Assembly: GCA_902522365.1 (NCBI GenBank)
Contig: CABYVH010000003.1
Location: 1 to 50,474, forward strand
Reading direction: 5' to 3'
Source: an uncultured Pelagibacteraceae bacterium
GTDB lineage: Bacteria; Pseudomonadota; Alphaproteobacteria; Pelagibacterales; Pelagibacteraceae
DNA: 50,474 bases
Numbering within the stretch: the first letter of the stretch is position 1; every line of letters begins with the position of its first letter. Made by a program: the position numbers and the translations under genes. This document shows, one piece after another, positions 1-9,991 of the stretch. The notes under the pieces are model-generated. The model ran no database searches. It had not been told where the DNA came from and worked only from the letters and a program-made list of their open reading frames with translations.

Positions 1-2
1 CA

Positions 3-794
3 GAATTTAATAAAGTAAGTGAAGAAAAAAAAATTTTACTTACTATTGATGATGCATTTTCCTCTTTTTATTTGAATGCATGGCCAATTCTAAAAAAAGA
101 CAAAATTCCTTTCATTTTATTTGTTTCTACAGAGGCTGTGGGTAATAAAGGTTATATGAGTTGGGATGAAATTATAGAGATATCAAACGAGGATTTCGTA
201 TTTATAGGAAATCACTCACATTCACATGAATACTTAGTAAAATATAATTTTGAAAAATTTGAAAAAGATATTCTTAAATCAATAAAAATATTTGAGAAAA
301 ATCTTGGCTATAATTCTAAGTTTTTTTCATACCCATTTGGCGAGTATAGCTTAGAACAAAAGAAATATATTACTGAAAAATTTGACTATGCTTTTGGTCA
401 ACATTCAGGAGTTATAGATTTAAATAAAGATAAATATGAGTTACCTAGATTTCCAATAAATGAGAAGTACGGAGACCTTGAAAGATTCAAATTTTTAATT
501 AATCTTTTGCCAATTCAATATAAAGTAATAACTCCTGAAGAAAAATTTTTATTAGAAGTTAATAATCCACCTAAACTAGTAATAGAATTTTTTAATGATC
601 AACCTAATATTAATAAAATAAATTGCTTTTCAAATGAAGGTGGAGATTGGAAAAACTCTAAACTAAATTATAAAAAAGATAAAATTGAAGTTATTTTTAC
701 TGAAAAATTTTTACCAAGAAGAGGGAGAATTAATTGTTCAATGCAAGATAAAGATGGATGGAGATGGTTTGGAACTCAATTTACTCTAAATTAG
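3..794 (+). CDS. Polysaccharide deacetylase (NodB-like) family protein, 5' end outside window
   Basis: Frame is open from the window start (EFNKVSEEKKILLTIDDAFSSFYLNAW...), with TIDDAF and NHSHSH motifs typical of NodB-type deacetylases; the listed ATG at 72 is internal. Confidence 0.75.
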   Translation, partial: EFNKVSEEKKILLTIDDAFSSFYLNAWPILKKDKIPFILFVSTEAVGNKGYMSWDEIIEISNEDFVFIGNHSHSHEYLVKYNFEKFEKDILKSIKIFEKNLGYNSKFFSYPFGEYSLEQKKYITEKFDYAFGQHSGVIDLNKDKYELPRFPINEKYGDLERFKFLINLLPIQYKVITPEEKFLLEVNNPPKLVIEFFNDQPNINKINCFSNEGGDWKNSKLNYKKDKIEVIFTEKFLPRRGRINCSMQDKDGWRWFGTQFTLN

Positions 795-1808
795 ATTCTT
801 CATTTTTAAACTTGTTGGTAAAATATTTACATCATCAAAATCAGTTAAAGAATTCTGATTAATAATTTTTTTAAGAACTTCTGTATATTCTTTTCCTGTT
901 TCTGCATATTTTTCTAAAAAATTAACTAGTTTTAAACTATCTAACTTTTCATCATTATCTCTTTGAATTGCTCGTTCTATTCTAAATTCTTTATAGCTAG
1001 GATGTGTATTTAAATTTCTTTGATAAGCTCTTACTGAAGCTTTTAAAATTTTAAACTTTGCAACTTTATGTTTTTTATCTTTTTCGAGTTCTAAAGGTTT
1101 AATGCCATCACCGGACCAGGTCCATTGTCCAAATAATGCATTGCCTTCTTGTGCAAATCTCGAACTTCCCCAACCAGTTTCTTTTGCTGCCTGCGCTATT
1201 GCCAGTGAAACTGGAATTTCATCCATTCTTATTTTAAGTTTTGCTAAATCATTATTTTTAATACCATACTGTTTAAATTTAAGATCAAGCCACGCTTTAT
1301 CACGTGTTGAGGTATTATTTTTATTTAAAATCTCAAAAAGTTTTTTTCGATGAAATCTTATTTTGAGATTTTCCTCAATAATTAATGGTAAAACAATTTT
1401 GATAAATAATTTTTTTCTTTTTTTGGGACTTTCAATGTTTTTAAGCTCTTTAGGAAGTTTTGTTAATTGGTTACCTACATTTACTAATTTAGTTTTTTTT
1501 ACAGTATCAAGATCATATCCATTACCTTTAAATAGTTCTTCAATTGTTGAAGCACTTAATCTTTGAGGATCGTTATCCTGTTCATCTTTACCAAAAACAT
1601 CGATGTCTTCAAAAATATTCCATGAAAATCTATCTTTTGTAGTATCTTTTATTATTTTATTTTTTTTATTCTGCTTATCTAATATTTCGTCAAAACTTTG
1701 TTTTGAGGAATTAAGAACAACTTCGTTTGATTTAAAATTATTTTTTATAAAACTAACTGAATTAGGTAATATTGAGAATACTAAAATTATAGATAAACTT
1801 GTTAACAA
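786..1808 (-). CDS. Bax-like glucosaminidase-domain protein (peptidoglycan hydrolase family)
   Basis: AIAQAAKETGWGSSRFAQEGNALFGQWTW motif of the Bax/glucosaminidase family. The listed start is TTG; the true N-terminus probably lies at 1869 in another frame (see findings). Confidence 0.75.
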   Translation of the reverse strand: MLTSLSIILVFSILPNSVSFIKNNFKSNEVVLNSSKQSFDEILDKQNKKNKIIKDTTKDRFSWNIFEDIDVFGKDEQDNDPQRLSASTIEELFKGNGYDLDTVKKTKLVNVGNQLTKLPKELKNIESPKKRKKLFIKIVLPLIIEENLKIRFHRKKLFEILNKNNTSTRDKAWLDLKFKQYGIKNNDLAKLKIRMDEIPVSLAIAQAAKETGWGSSRFAQEGNALFGQWTWSGDGIKPLELEKDKKHKVAKFKILKASVRAYQRNLNTHPSYKEFRIERAIQRDNDEKLDSLKLVNFLEKYAETGKEYTEVLKKIINQNSLTDFDDVNILPTSLKMKNLI

Positions 1809-1905
1809 AGTTTTAAGAAAATTTAGATTGCTATTACCTTGTTTTTTTTCTAAAACTTTTTTTATTCATAACTCTTCATGATTCTTATAATTGATAGAAG
1901 TGATA

Positions 1906-2448
1906 TTATACAGCTAAAACTTCTTTAACTTCTGGGATATAATGACAAAGTAGATTTTGGACACCTTGTTTTAAAGTTAAAGTTGAAGAAGGACATCCAG
2001 AACAACTACCTTTTAATATAACTGTAACTTTTCCATCTTTAAATTCTTTAAATGTTATGTCTCCACCATCTCTTGCGACAGCTGGTCTTATTTTAGTTTC
2101 TAATATTTTAATAATTTTATTTTCAATTTCACCATAATCTCTACTATCGTCTAATTCTGACTTTTTGTTTATAATAAACTCATTACCTTCATCGTAGAAT
2201 TCGTTTAAATGTGAAATAACAATATGCTTTATATTTTCCCATTTTTCATCTTGAATTTTATTAATTGATAGAAAATCCTCACTCAAAAATATTCCTGTAA
2301 CACCATTAATTGATAAAATATTTTTTAATAAGGGAATTTCTGTTTGGTTCGCATTTAAAAATTCATAAGGTCCATCATTTGATACTTTTTTACCTGGGAG
2401 GAATTTAAGAGAATTTGGGTTTGGAGTTTCCTGAGTTTGGATAAACAT
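1906..2448 (-). CDS. NifU-like/Nfu iron-sulfur cluster scaffold protein
   Basis: N-terminal MFIQTQETPNPNSLKFLPG and C-terminal GGDITFKEF...GSCSGCPSSTLTLKQGV with CxxC. Confidence 0.9.
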   Translation of the reverse strand: MFIQTQETPNPNSLKFLPGKKVSNDGPYEFLNANQTEIPLLKNILSINGVTGIFLSEDFLSINKIQDEKWENIKHIVISHLNEFYDEGNEFIINKKSELDDSRDYGEIENKIIKILETKIRPAVARDGGDITFKEFKDGKVTVILKGSCSGCPSSTLTLKQGVQNLLCHYIPEVKEVLAV

Positions 2449-2486
2449 ACTTCTTATATAGCCATAAATTCTTAAATTTAAAGAAT

Positions 2487-3488
2487 TTAAAAACCTATTA
2501 TTTTCTTCATTTCTTTTATTTTTTTTCCTGCGATTTCTTCGGCCTTATTTGCTCCATCTGCAAGAACTTTATCTAAATAATTTTGATCATTGATCAATTT
2601 TTTTATTTCATCAGAAATTGGCGAAATTTTACCTGATAAAACTTCAGCCAATTGACTTTTTAGATCTGAAAAATTTTTCCCTCCAAATTCTTCTAAAGTT
2701 TTATCTAAAGTTTGATTTGAAATACTGGAATATATTTCAAGAAGATTTTTAGTTTCTGATCTATCTTTTAATTTTTGGTATTCATTAGGAATTGGTAAAG
2801 AGTCAGTTTTTGCTTTTTTTATTTTATTGATAATTTCATCTTTAGTATCAGTTAAATTAATTCTACTAAGATCTGATGGATCTGATTTGCTCATTTTTTT
2901 TAAACCGTCTTTTAAACTCATTATTCTTGAAAAATCTTTTTTTATTAATGGTTCTGGAACTTTTAAAAAATCTTCACAGTCAAAATCTTTATTAAATTTT
3001 TGGGCAATGTCTCTTGTTAATTCTAAATGTTGTTTCTGATCTTCTCCAACAGGGACATGAGTGGCATCATAAAGCAATATATCGCTAGCCATTAAAATGG
3101 GATAAATATATAGACCAACAGAAGCCTTTTCCTTATCTTTACCAGCTTTTTCTTTAAATTGTGTCATTCTATTTAACCAACCCATTGGTGACATGCAACT
3201 TAACATCCATGAACCTTCTGCGTGTGCAGAAACATTTGATTGGTTAAAAATAATACTTTTACTTGGATCAATACCGCTCGCTATAAAAGTTGCAGTCGTT
3301 TCACGAATATTATTCTTTAATTGATCTTTATCTTGCTTAACAGTTATAGCATGTAAATCTACAACACAAAAAATACATTCATTTTGATTATCATTATTTA
3401 ATTCAACAAAATTTTTAATGGCACCAAGGTAATTGCCTAGATGAAGATTACCTGTTGGCTGAACTCCTGAAAATATTTTTTTAGACAT
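2487..3488 (-). CDS. trpS: Tryptophanyl-tRNA synthetase
   Basis: FSGVQPTGNLHLGNYLGAIKNF, PVGEDQKQHLELTRDIA and KMSKS motifs. Confidence 0.97.
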   Translation of the reverse strand: MSKKIFSGVQPTGNLHLGNYLGAIKNFVELNNDNQNECIFCVVDLHAITVKQDKDQLKNNIRETTATFIASGIDPSKSIIFNQSNVSAHAEGSWMLSCMSPMGWLNRMTQFKEKAGKDKEKASVGLYIYPILMASDILLYDATHVPVGEDQKQHLELTRDIAQKFNKDFDCEDFLKVPEPLIKKDFSRIMSLKDGLKKMSKSDPSDLSRINLTDTKDEIINKIKKAKTDSLPIPNEYQKLKDRSETKNLLEIYSSISNQTLDKTLEEFGGKNFSDLKSQLAEVLSGKISPISDEIKKLINDQNYLDKVLADGANKAEEIAGKKIKEMKKIIGF

Positions 3489-3491
3489 CTA

Positions 3492-5023
3492 TCAATACTT
3501 TAAATTAATATCTGAAATTTTAAAGGCTTTTATAATTATAGAAAATCCGATGTATGAAAAGAAAGTTAATAAAACAATCAAAACAATAAAAATAAATTTA
3601 TAATTATTTACATAAACTAATGAGCTTTCTAAAAGATTTATAAAAAAATAAAATATTAAAATTGCAATTATATTTGAGAAAATAATTTTTGATATTTGAA
3701 TAATAAAATTTGAACTAAATTTAAAGTAATTCTTATTAATTACAAAAACTAATAAAATAATTCCATTAAACCATGAAGAGATTGTAGTTGCGATTGGTAT
3801 TATAATAAAACCAACCTTTGAAAAAAACATCAAACTAATTGTGATATTTAAAATTACAGAAATTAAAGAATACTTAAATGGTGTTTTAGTATCATTTCTT
3901 GCAAACAAAAAAGTTGAAAATATTTTGATCAAAGAAAATGCTGGAAGCCCAAAAGAAAAAAAGAATAAAGCTTTTGCAGAATTACTAACACTTAACTTAT
4001 CGAAAGAACCATATCCAAATAAGGCAGATGTTATTTGTTCTGAGCCAACAATGAGAGCAAGTGATGCTGGTAAACTTAAAAATAAACTTAATTCTAAAGC
4101 TTTATTCTGTAACTCTCTAGTTTTTAGAGAGTTATTACTTTTAATATGTCGACTAAGGTTTGGAAGGATTACAGTACCTATAGCAATACCAGCTATTGCT
4201 AAATTTATCTGATAAATTCTATCTGCATAATATAAATAGGAAACAGCACTTGCTTGAAATGATGCAATAATTGTGCCGACTAAGATATTTATCTGAGTTA
4301 CACCTGAAGAAAATATGCTTGGTAAAAGTTTACTAAAAAAGTTTTTAACCTTATCGTTTATTTTAAAACGAAAATTTATATTTAATACAAAATATTTTTT
4401 TACAAATATTAATAAAAAAATAAATTGTAGAAGCCCAGCAAGAGTAACAGCATATGATAAGTAATAAACCAAATAATCATTTAAATTTTCGGCATATAAC
4501 AAACAAATTATTAGTAATATATTTAGAATCATTGGTGCTGCAGCTGCAGATGCAAATTTATTATGTGAGTTTAAAATTGCTGAAAAAAAAAAGATGCAAG
4601 ACTAATAAAAAATAAAAAAGGAAATGTAATTCTAGTTAGGTCAATTGCGATATTTAATTTTTCTGTATCATTTGAAAATCCAGGTGCAATTAATTTAATA
4701 AAAGCTGGCATAAATATTTCAATTATTAAGATCGTAAAGAACAGGCCTAACAGCAATAGATTAAAAATTGTACTTGCGAAAGTGTTTGCATTTTTTTTTG
4801 ATCTAAGAAGTTCTGAGGAATAAGATGGAACAAATGCTGCATTAAAAGTTCCCTCTGAAAATAATCTTCTAAAAGTATTTGGAATTCTAAAGGCTACAAA
4901 AAAAGCATCTGCTAAAGGTCCCGAACCAAGGTATATTGCTATGAAAAAATCTCTAATATAACCAAGAACCCTACTTAACAAAACAAATAGACTAAATGTG
5001 CTGGTTGACTTAATGAGGTTCAT
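3492..5023 (-). pseudogene. murJ: MurJ/MviN lipid II flippase, reading frame interrupted at a 10-nt homopolymer (ORFs 4571-5023 and 3492-4532)
   Basis: N-terminal half STFSLFVLLSRVLGYIRDFFIAIYLGSGPLADAFFVAFRIPN...LFSEGTFNAAFVPSY; C-terminal half continues in another frame directly after the A10/T10 tract at 4583-4592. Confidence 0.88.
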
Positions 5024-5072
5024 AAATCATATTAGTCTTAAATTTACCTTAATAGTATATTTAATTTACCCA

Positions 5073-7361
5073 ATGAAAAAAAACAAAATAGAACATTATT
5101 CAGATAAAGAGGCTCTTGAATATCATAATTCAAATAAATCTGGCAAGATTGAGATAAATTCATCAAAACCGATGACATCAAAAAGAGACTTAGCTTTAGC
5201 TTACTCTCCAGGTGTTGCAGCTCCAGTTAAAGAAATTTTTAAAAATCCAGAGCGGGCATATGATTATACTACCAAAGGAAATTTAGTTGCAGTGATAAGT
5301 AATGGATCTGCAATTTTAGGATTGGGTAACTTGGGGGCAATTGCATCAAAACCTGTAATGGAAGGTAAAGCGGTATTATTTAAAAGATTTGCAGATATAG
5401 ATGCTATTGATTTAGAAATTGACAGTAAAGATCCTGAAGAAATAGTTAATAGTATAAAAAATTTTGCTGTAAGTTTTGGGGGTATCAATCTTGAGGATAT
5501 TGCTGCCCCAGAGTGTTTTATAATTGAGGAAAATTTAAAGAAAATTCTTGATATACCAGTGTTTCATGATGATCAGCATGGAACAGCAATCATAACATCA
5601 GCAGCGCTTATTAATTCGATACATATTACTAAAAAAATTATTTCTAAAGTAAAAGTTGTTGTTAATGGTGCAGGAGCATCTGCCATGGCGTGCTCAGATT
5701 TATTTTTGAAATTAGGAGTAAAAAAAAATAATTTAACAATGATAGATAGTAAAGGGGTAATTAGTATTGATAGAAAAGGATTAAATAAATGGAAATTAAA
5801 GTATGCAAAAAAAACAAAAGATAAAACCCTAAGTGATGCATTAAAAAATGCAGATGTTTTTCTAGGATTATCCTCAGCAGGGATTTTAAAAAAAGAAATG
5901 ATCAAACAAATGGCAAAAAATCCAATTATATTTGCATGCGCTAACCCAGATCCAGAAATTTTACCAGAGGAAGCTTACAAGATTAGAAAGGACGCAATTA
6001 TAGCAACTGGTAGATCAGATTATGCAAACCAAGTTAATAATTTAATTGGTTTTCCATATATATTTAGAGGTGCACTCGATGTAAGAGCAAAAACAATAAA
6101 TGAGGAAATGAAAATTTCCGCAGCTAATGCAATTGCTAAGTTAGCTAGAGAAAGAGTTCCAGATGAGGTAGCGGCAGCAATGGGAGGATACAGGCCTAAA
6201 TATGGTAAAGATTATATTATTCCATCCACATTTGATCCAAGACTAATAAGTGTAATTCCAGTTGCAGTAGCAAAAGCCGCGATAAAAAGTGGAGTTGCCA
6301 GAAAAAATATAGAAAATTTTAATCAATACTCTGAACAATTGAAACAAAGATTAGATCCATCAGTAACAATTCTACAAGGGATAAATTCTAAAGTTAAAAA
6401 AAATCCAAAAACTGTAGTGTTTGCAGATGGTGAGGATGAGAATACGCTTAAGGCTGCGATTGCATTTAAAAATGGTGGACTAGGAACTCCAATAATTGTT
6501 GCAAAAGAGAACGTTGTTAAACAAAGACTAAAAGAAATTGGTTATGGGGAAAACCTTGATATTAAAATTGTGAATTCTACTGATAAAAAATTGAGACACA
6601 AATATGTAAAATTTCTTTTTAAAAAAATGCATAGAGAGCAAGGTTTGCTTGAAAGAGATTGTGATAGAATGATTAGAAATGATAGAGTAATTTGGGCATC
6701 TTGTATGGTTGAATGTGGAGATGCAGATGCAATGGTAACTGGTAATACGAGAAGATATTCCCAATCGCTAGAAAAAATTAAGAAAGTAGTTCCTGCCCGT
6801 AAGGGTGAAATAATGTTTGGATTAAATATGGTTGTAAGCAAGGGTAAAACTGTTTTTATTGGAGATACATCTGTAAATGAGTATCCTTCTTCTGAAGAAT
6901 TAGCTGATATAGCAATTTCTTCTGCAAGAGTTGCAAGATTATTTGGATTTGATCCTAAGGTTGCTTTTTTATCTCACTCAACATTTGGTCAACCGATTAC
7001 AAGTAGGACAAAACATATAAGAGATGCAGTAGAAATACTAAAGGAAAGAAAAGTAGATTTTAAATTTGATGGTGATATGCAGCCTGACGTTGCCCTTAAC
7101 GAACAGTATACTGACTTATATCCGTTTTCAGAAATAGTTGGAAATGCAAATATTTTAATAATGCCTGGTCAACACAGTGCAGCAATTTCTAACAAAATTA
7201 TGAAAACATTAGGAGGTGCTAAAATTATAGGTCCATTGTTAATAGGTCTTGCACAACCAATAGAAATTGCTCCTTTAAGATCTTCTACCTCTGAAATATT
7301 AGATTTAGCATCTGTTGCTGCATATTCTGCTGGGGTAATTCGATATAAAAAAATAAGTTAA
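5073..7361 (+). CDS. maeB: NADP-dependent malic enzyme fused to a phosphotransacetylase-like domain
   Basis: AYSPGVAAPVKEI, FHDDQHGTAI, VVNGAGASAMA; C-terminal PTA-like domain. Likely start MKKNKIEHYSDKEAL at 5073. Confidence 0.93.
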   Translation: MKKNKIEHYSDKEALEYHNSNKSGKIEINSSKPMTSKRDLALAYSPGVAAPVKEIFKNPERAYDYTTKGNLVAVISNGSAILGLGNLGAIASKPVMEGKAVLFKRFADIDAIDLEIDSKDPEEIVNSIKNFAVSFGGINLEDIAAPECFIIEENLKKILDIPVFHDDQHGTAIITSAALINSIHITKKIISKVKVVVNGAGASAMACSDLFLKLGVKKNNLTMIDSKGVISIDRKGLNKWKLKYAKKTKDKTLSDALKNADVFLGLSSAGILKKEMIKQMAKNPIIFACANPDPEILPEEAYKIRKDAIIATGRSDYANQVNNLIGFPYIFRGALDVRAKTINEEMKISAANAIAKLARERVPDEVAAAMGGYRPKYGKDYIIPSTFDPRLISVIPVAVAKAAIKSGVARKNIENFNQYSEQLKQRLDPSVTILQGINSKVKKNPKTVVFADGEDENTLKAAIAFKNGGLGTPIIVAKENVVKQRLKEIGYGENLDIKIVNSTDKKLRHKYVKFLFKKMHREQGLLERDCDRMIRNDRVIWASCMVECGDADAMVTGNTRRYSQSLEKIKKVVPARKGEIMFGLNMVVSKGKTVFIGDTSVNEYPSSEELADIAISSARVARLFGFDPKVAFLSHSTFGQPITSRTKHIRDAVEILKERKVDFKFDGDMQPDVALNEQYTDLYPFSEIVGNANILIMPGQHSAAISNKIMKTLGGAKIIGPLLIGLAQPIEIAPLRSSTSEILDLASVAAYSAGVIRYKKIS

Positions 7362-7368
7362 ATAATTA

Positions 7369-7962
7369 TTACTTTTTAATAATTCTTAAATCATCTACTA
7401 AAAAAATACTAGTAATTACATCTTCAACATCTAAGATTTGTTTGGCTTCCTTGGTAACCTCATCTCTTTCTGTTTCATTTTGAGCAATACCATAAATATA
7501 TATTTTCTTTTTATAAGTATCGATATTATAATTTACTGCTTTTATTTTTTTACTACCAATTAAAGCTGCTCTAAGTTGTGAGGTTATTAGGAGATCTTTT
7601 GCAGATCTTTTAAAGTTAAATTTTTCTTTTATTTGTAAGTCATTTTTAACAGATCTAGCACCTTTAATTTCCCATGCTAATTTTGTAATTTTAAGTTTGT
7701 CTTCAACAGCATTTACTTTTCCGGTTAAAAATATTCTTCCATCAAGAATCTTTGTTTTTACAGCAATAATATAACTTTTATCCACTGATAATAATTTAGC
7801 TCTTAGATTTTGTTGCATTATCGAGTCATCTATTTGAGTACCTAAACTTCTTGGATCTAAAGCAACTGAGACTCCAGTTCCTAAAACTCCTGTCGATGAA
7901 TAACCAACACAACCGGAAACTATTATAAATATAAAAAATAAAATAATCTTTTTAATCTTCAT
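7369..7962 (-). CDS. BON-domain lipoprotein (DolP/OsmY-like)
   Basis: MKIKKIILFFIFIIVSGCVGYSSTG lipobox; two BON-like repeats (AKLLSVDKSYIIAVKTKILDGRIFLTGKV..., LRAALIGSKKIKAVNYNIDTYKKKIYIYGIA). Confidence 0.85.
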   Translation of the reverse strand: MKIKKIILFFIFIIVSGCVGYSSTGVLGTGVSVALDPRSLGTQIDDSIMQQNLRAKLLSVDKSYIIAVKTKILDGRIFLTGKVNAVEDKLKITKLAWEIKGARSVKNDLQIKEKFNFKRSAKDLLITSQLRAALIGSKKIKAVNYNIDTYKKKIYIYGIAQNETERDEVTKEAKQILDVEDVITSIFLVDDLRIIKK

Positions 7963-8803
7963 TTTTTTTTTCAAGGCAATAATTATAAATAAGCTTTTTG
8001 GAAATTTCTTTACCATCGGAAATTTTTTTAACTATATCTTTTATCGACATTTTTTTAATTAATTGATTTATCTTTCTCTTATCTGATTCTTCAAGCTCAT
8101 TAAAACTTATTTTTTCTTTTTTTGGTTCAGAAATAATAACCGTTATTTCACCTTTCCTAGAAAAATTAACATTTGATAACTCTTTGATTGAAGTTCTAAT
8201 ATATTCTTCATGATATTTGGAAATTTCTCTACATATAATAATATCTCTGTTCAAAAAAAATTCTTTTAAATCATCAATTCTTTTATAAAGTTTATTTGGT
8301 GATATGAAAAATACAATCGAACTCTCAAGTGATGATAAATTTTTGAATAATTTTTTAATTTGACTTTGTTTTTCAGGAAGAAATCCACAAAAATAAAAGT
8401 TATCAGAAAACCCACTTATTGATATTGCAGCACTAACTGCAGACGCTCCTGGAAGTGGAAAAATATCAATCCCATTTTTTATACACTCTTTAACCAGTAT
8501 TCTTCCAGGATCGGAAACAGCAGGCGTTCCAGCATCTGAAACTAGGGATACTATTTTTTTATTTTTTAGAATTTCCAATACTTTCTCTAAATTTTTTCTT
8601 TCATTAAATTTATGATTAGAAATAAGTTTTTTATTTATTTCAAACTTCTGGAGTATTTTTTTTGTAACTCTAGTATCTTCACATAAGATATAATCAGACT
8701 CTTGAAGGATTTTAATGGCTCTAAAAGAAATATCACCCATATTTCCAATTGGTGTGGCAACACAATATAGCCCAGGTTTAAATTTATTGTTGTTCAAATT
8801 CAT
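7952..8803 (-). CDS. rsmI: 16S rRNA 2'-O-ribose C1402 methyltransferase
   Basis: GLYCVATPIGNMGDISFRAIKIL, CEDTRVTKKIL, LVSDAGTPAVSDPG. Confidence 0.95.
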   Translation of the reverse strand: MNLNNNKFKPGLYCVATPIGNMGDISFRAIKILQESDYILCEDTRVTKKILQKFEINKKLISNHKFNERKNLEKVLEILKNKKIVSLVSDAGTPAVSDPGRILVKECIKNGIDIFPLPGASAVSAAISISGFSDNFYFCGFLPEKQSQIKKLFKNLSSLESSIVFFISPNKLYKRIDDLKEFFLNRDIIICREISKYHEEYIRTSIKELSNVNFSRKGEITVIISEPKKEKISFNELEESDKRKINQLIKKMSIKDIVKKISDGKEISKKLIYNYCLEKKNED

Positions 8804-8839
8804 ATGAATTATTTAATTAAATATATTATTAGAACTTAA

Positions 8840-9991
8840 ATGAAAACTTTAATTAAATTATTATTATTTTTATTATTAAGTTTCTCACTATTTAATCAAA
8901 ATATATTTGCATCTGAAAAAATTAGGATTGGATTAATTGTTCCTTTAAGTGGAGAAAATTATTTAATTGGTGAAAAAATTATTAAATCAATAAGAATGGC
9001 TATAAACAGAATTAATGATGATAGAATTGAAATAATTCCAAAAGATTCAAAATCAAATCCTATTGATGCCTTAAAAGTATCAAAAGAATTAAATAAAGAA
9101 GGTGTTAAAATAGTTATTGGACCTGTATTTAATGAAAGTACTAAATATCTTGATGACCTAAAAGATATAACTTTTATATCTCTTACAAATAAATTAATTA
9201 ACAACCCAAAAAATGTTATTAGCGCTGGTGTTAATGCTATATCTCAATTACAAACGATAAAAAAATTTAATGATAAAAATAATTTATCAAAAAGTATTCT
9301 TTTAATTCCAAAATCACAGTTTAAAAAAGAAATAGAAGAAGCAATTAATAAAACAAAGATTAAACATAAAAAAGTATTTTATTATGACAGAGAACCAACA
9401 AAACTTACTAAACAAATTGAGGATTTGACAAAATATCAAATAAGAAAAAATAATCTTAAGTTTGAAATAGAAAGAATAGAAAGCTTATCATTTAAAGATA
9501 AAGAGAAAAGGATTCAAAATTTAACAAAGAAAGATACATTGGGAAGTATAGATTTTGACTCAGTTATAATTGCAGATTTTGATGAAAATTTGAAAAGTGT
9601 AGCTACATCACTTCTGTATACAGATGTATCATCAAAAAGAATTTCATATATTACATTAAATCAATGGTTTGATGAAAGCTTGTTAAAAGAAAATTCTCTT
9701 CATCCAATATATTTTCCATCAATAAATAAAGTTAATTATGAACGTTTTATGAATGATTTCAAAAATGTTTATGGTTTAGATGGTGATCAACTTTCATTTT
9801 TAAGTTATGATTTAATAGGACTAGTCTATTTTTTAATTTATGAAAATAATTTTAATATTTCAAAAAAAATATTTTACAAAAATAATAAATTTAAGGGAAA
9901 AATTGGAATTTTTGAGATAAGCAAGAATACTATTACTCATCAGCTAAACTTCTACAGTATTGAAGATAATAAATTTAAAAAAATTTTTTAA
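8840..9991 (+). CDS. LpoA-like penicillin-binding-protein activator / periplasmic ligand-binding fold protein
   Basis: Signal peptide then IRIGLIVPLSGENYLIGEKI; divergent from rsmI, as lpoA is in E. coli. Confidence 0.75.
   Translation: MKTLIKLLLFLLLSFSLFNQNIFASEKIRIGLIVPLSGENYLIGEKIIKSIRMAINRINDDRIEIIPKDSKSNPIDALKVSKELNKEGVKIVIGPVFNESTKYLDDLKDITFISLTNKLINNPKNVISAGVNAISQLQTIKKFNDKNNLSKSILLIPKSQFKKEIEEAINKTKIKHKKVFYYDREPTKLTKQIEDLTKYQIRKNNLKFEIERIESLSFKDKEKRIQNLTKKDTLGSIDFDSVIIADFDENLKSVATSLLYTDVSSKRISYITLNQWFDESLLKENSLHPIYFPSINKVNYERFMNDFKNVYGLDGDQLSFLSYDLIGLVYFLIYENNFNISKKIFYKNNKFKGKIGIFEISKNTITHQLNFYSIEDNKFKKIF

Noticed and set aside
1296-1311. TTTATCACGTGTTGAG as a third parS site
   Set aside because: Only the CACGTG core matches; the flanking arms do not fit TGTTT...AAACA.
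1102-1881. Three plus-strand ORFs (1102-1353, 1363-1566, 1603-1881) opposite the Bax-like gene
   Set aside because: Antisense shadow ORFs with no coherent protein features.
6528-6841. Minus-strand ORFs within maeB
   Set aside because: Overlapping two different frames of a clear coding region; no domain evidence.
7364-7384. AATTATTA-CTTTT-TAATAATT hairpin between maeB and the BON gene as a terminator
   Set aside because: Perfect but AT-only 8-bp stem, expected by chance in this composition and thermodynamically weak.
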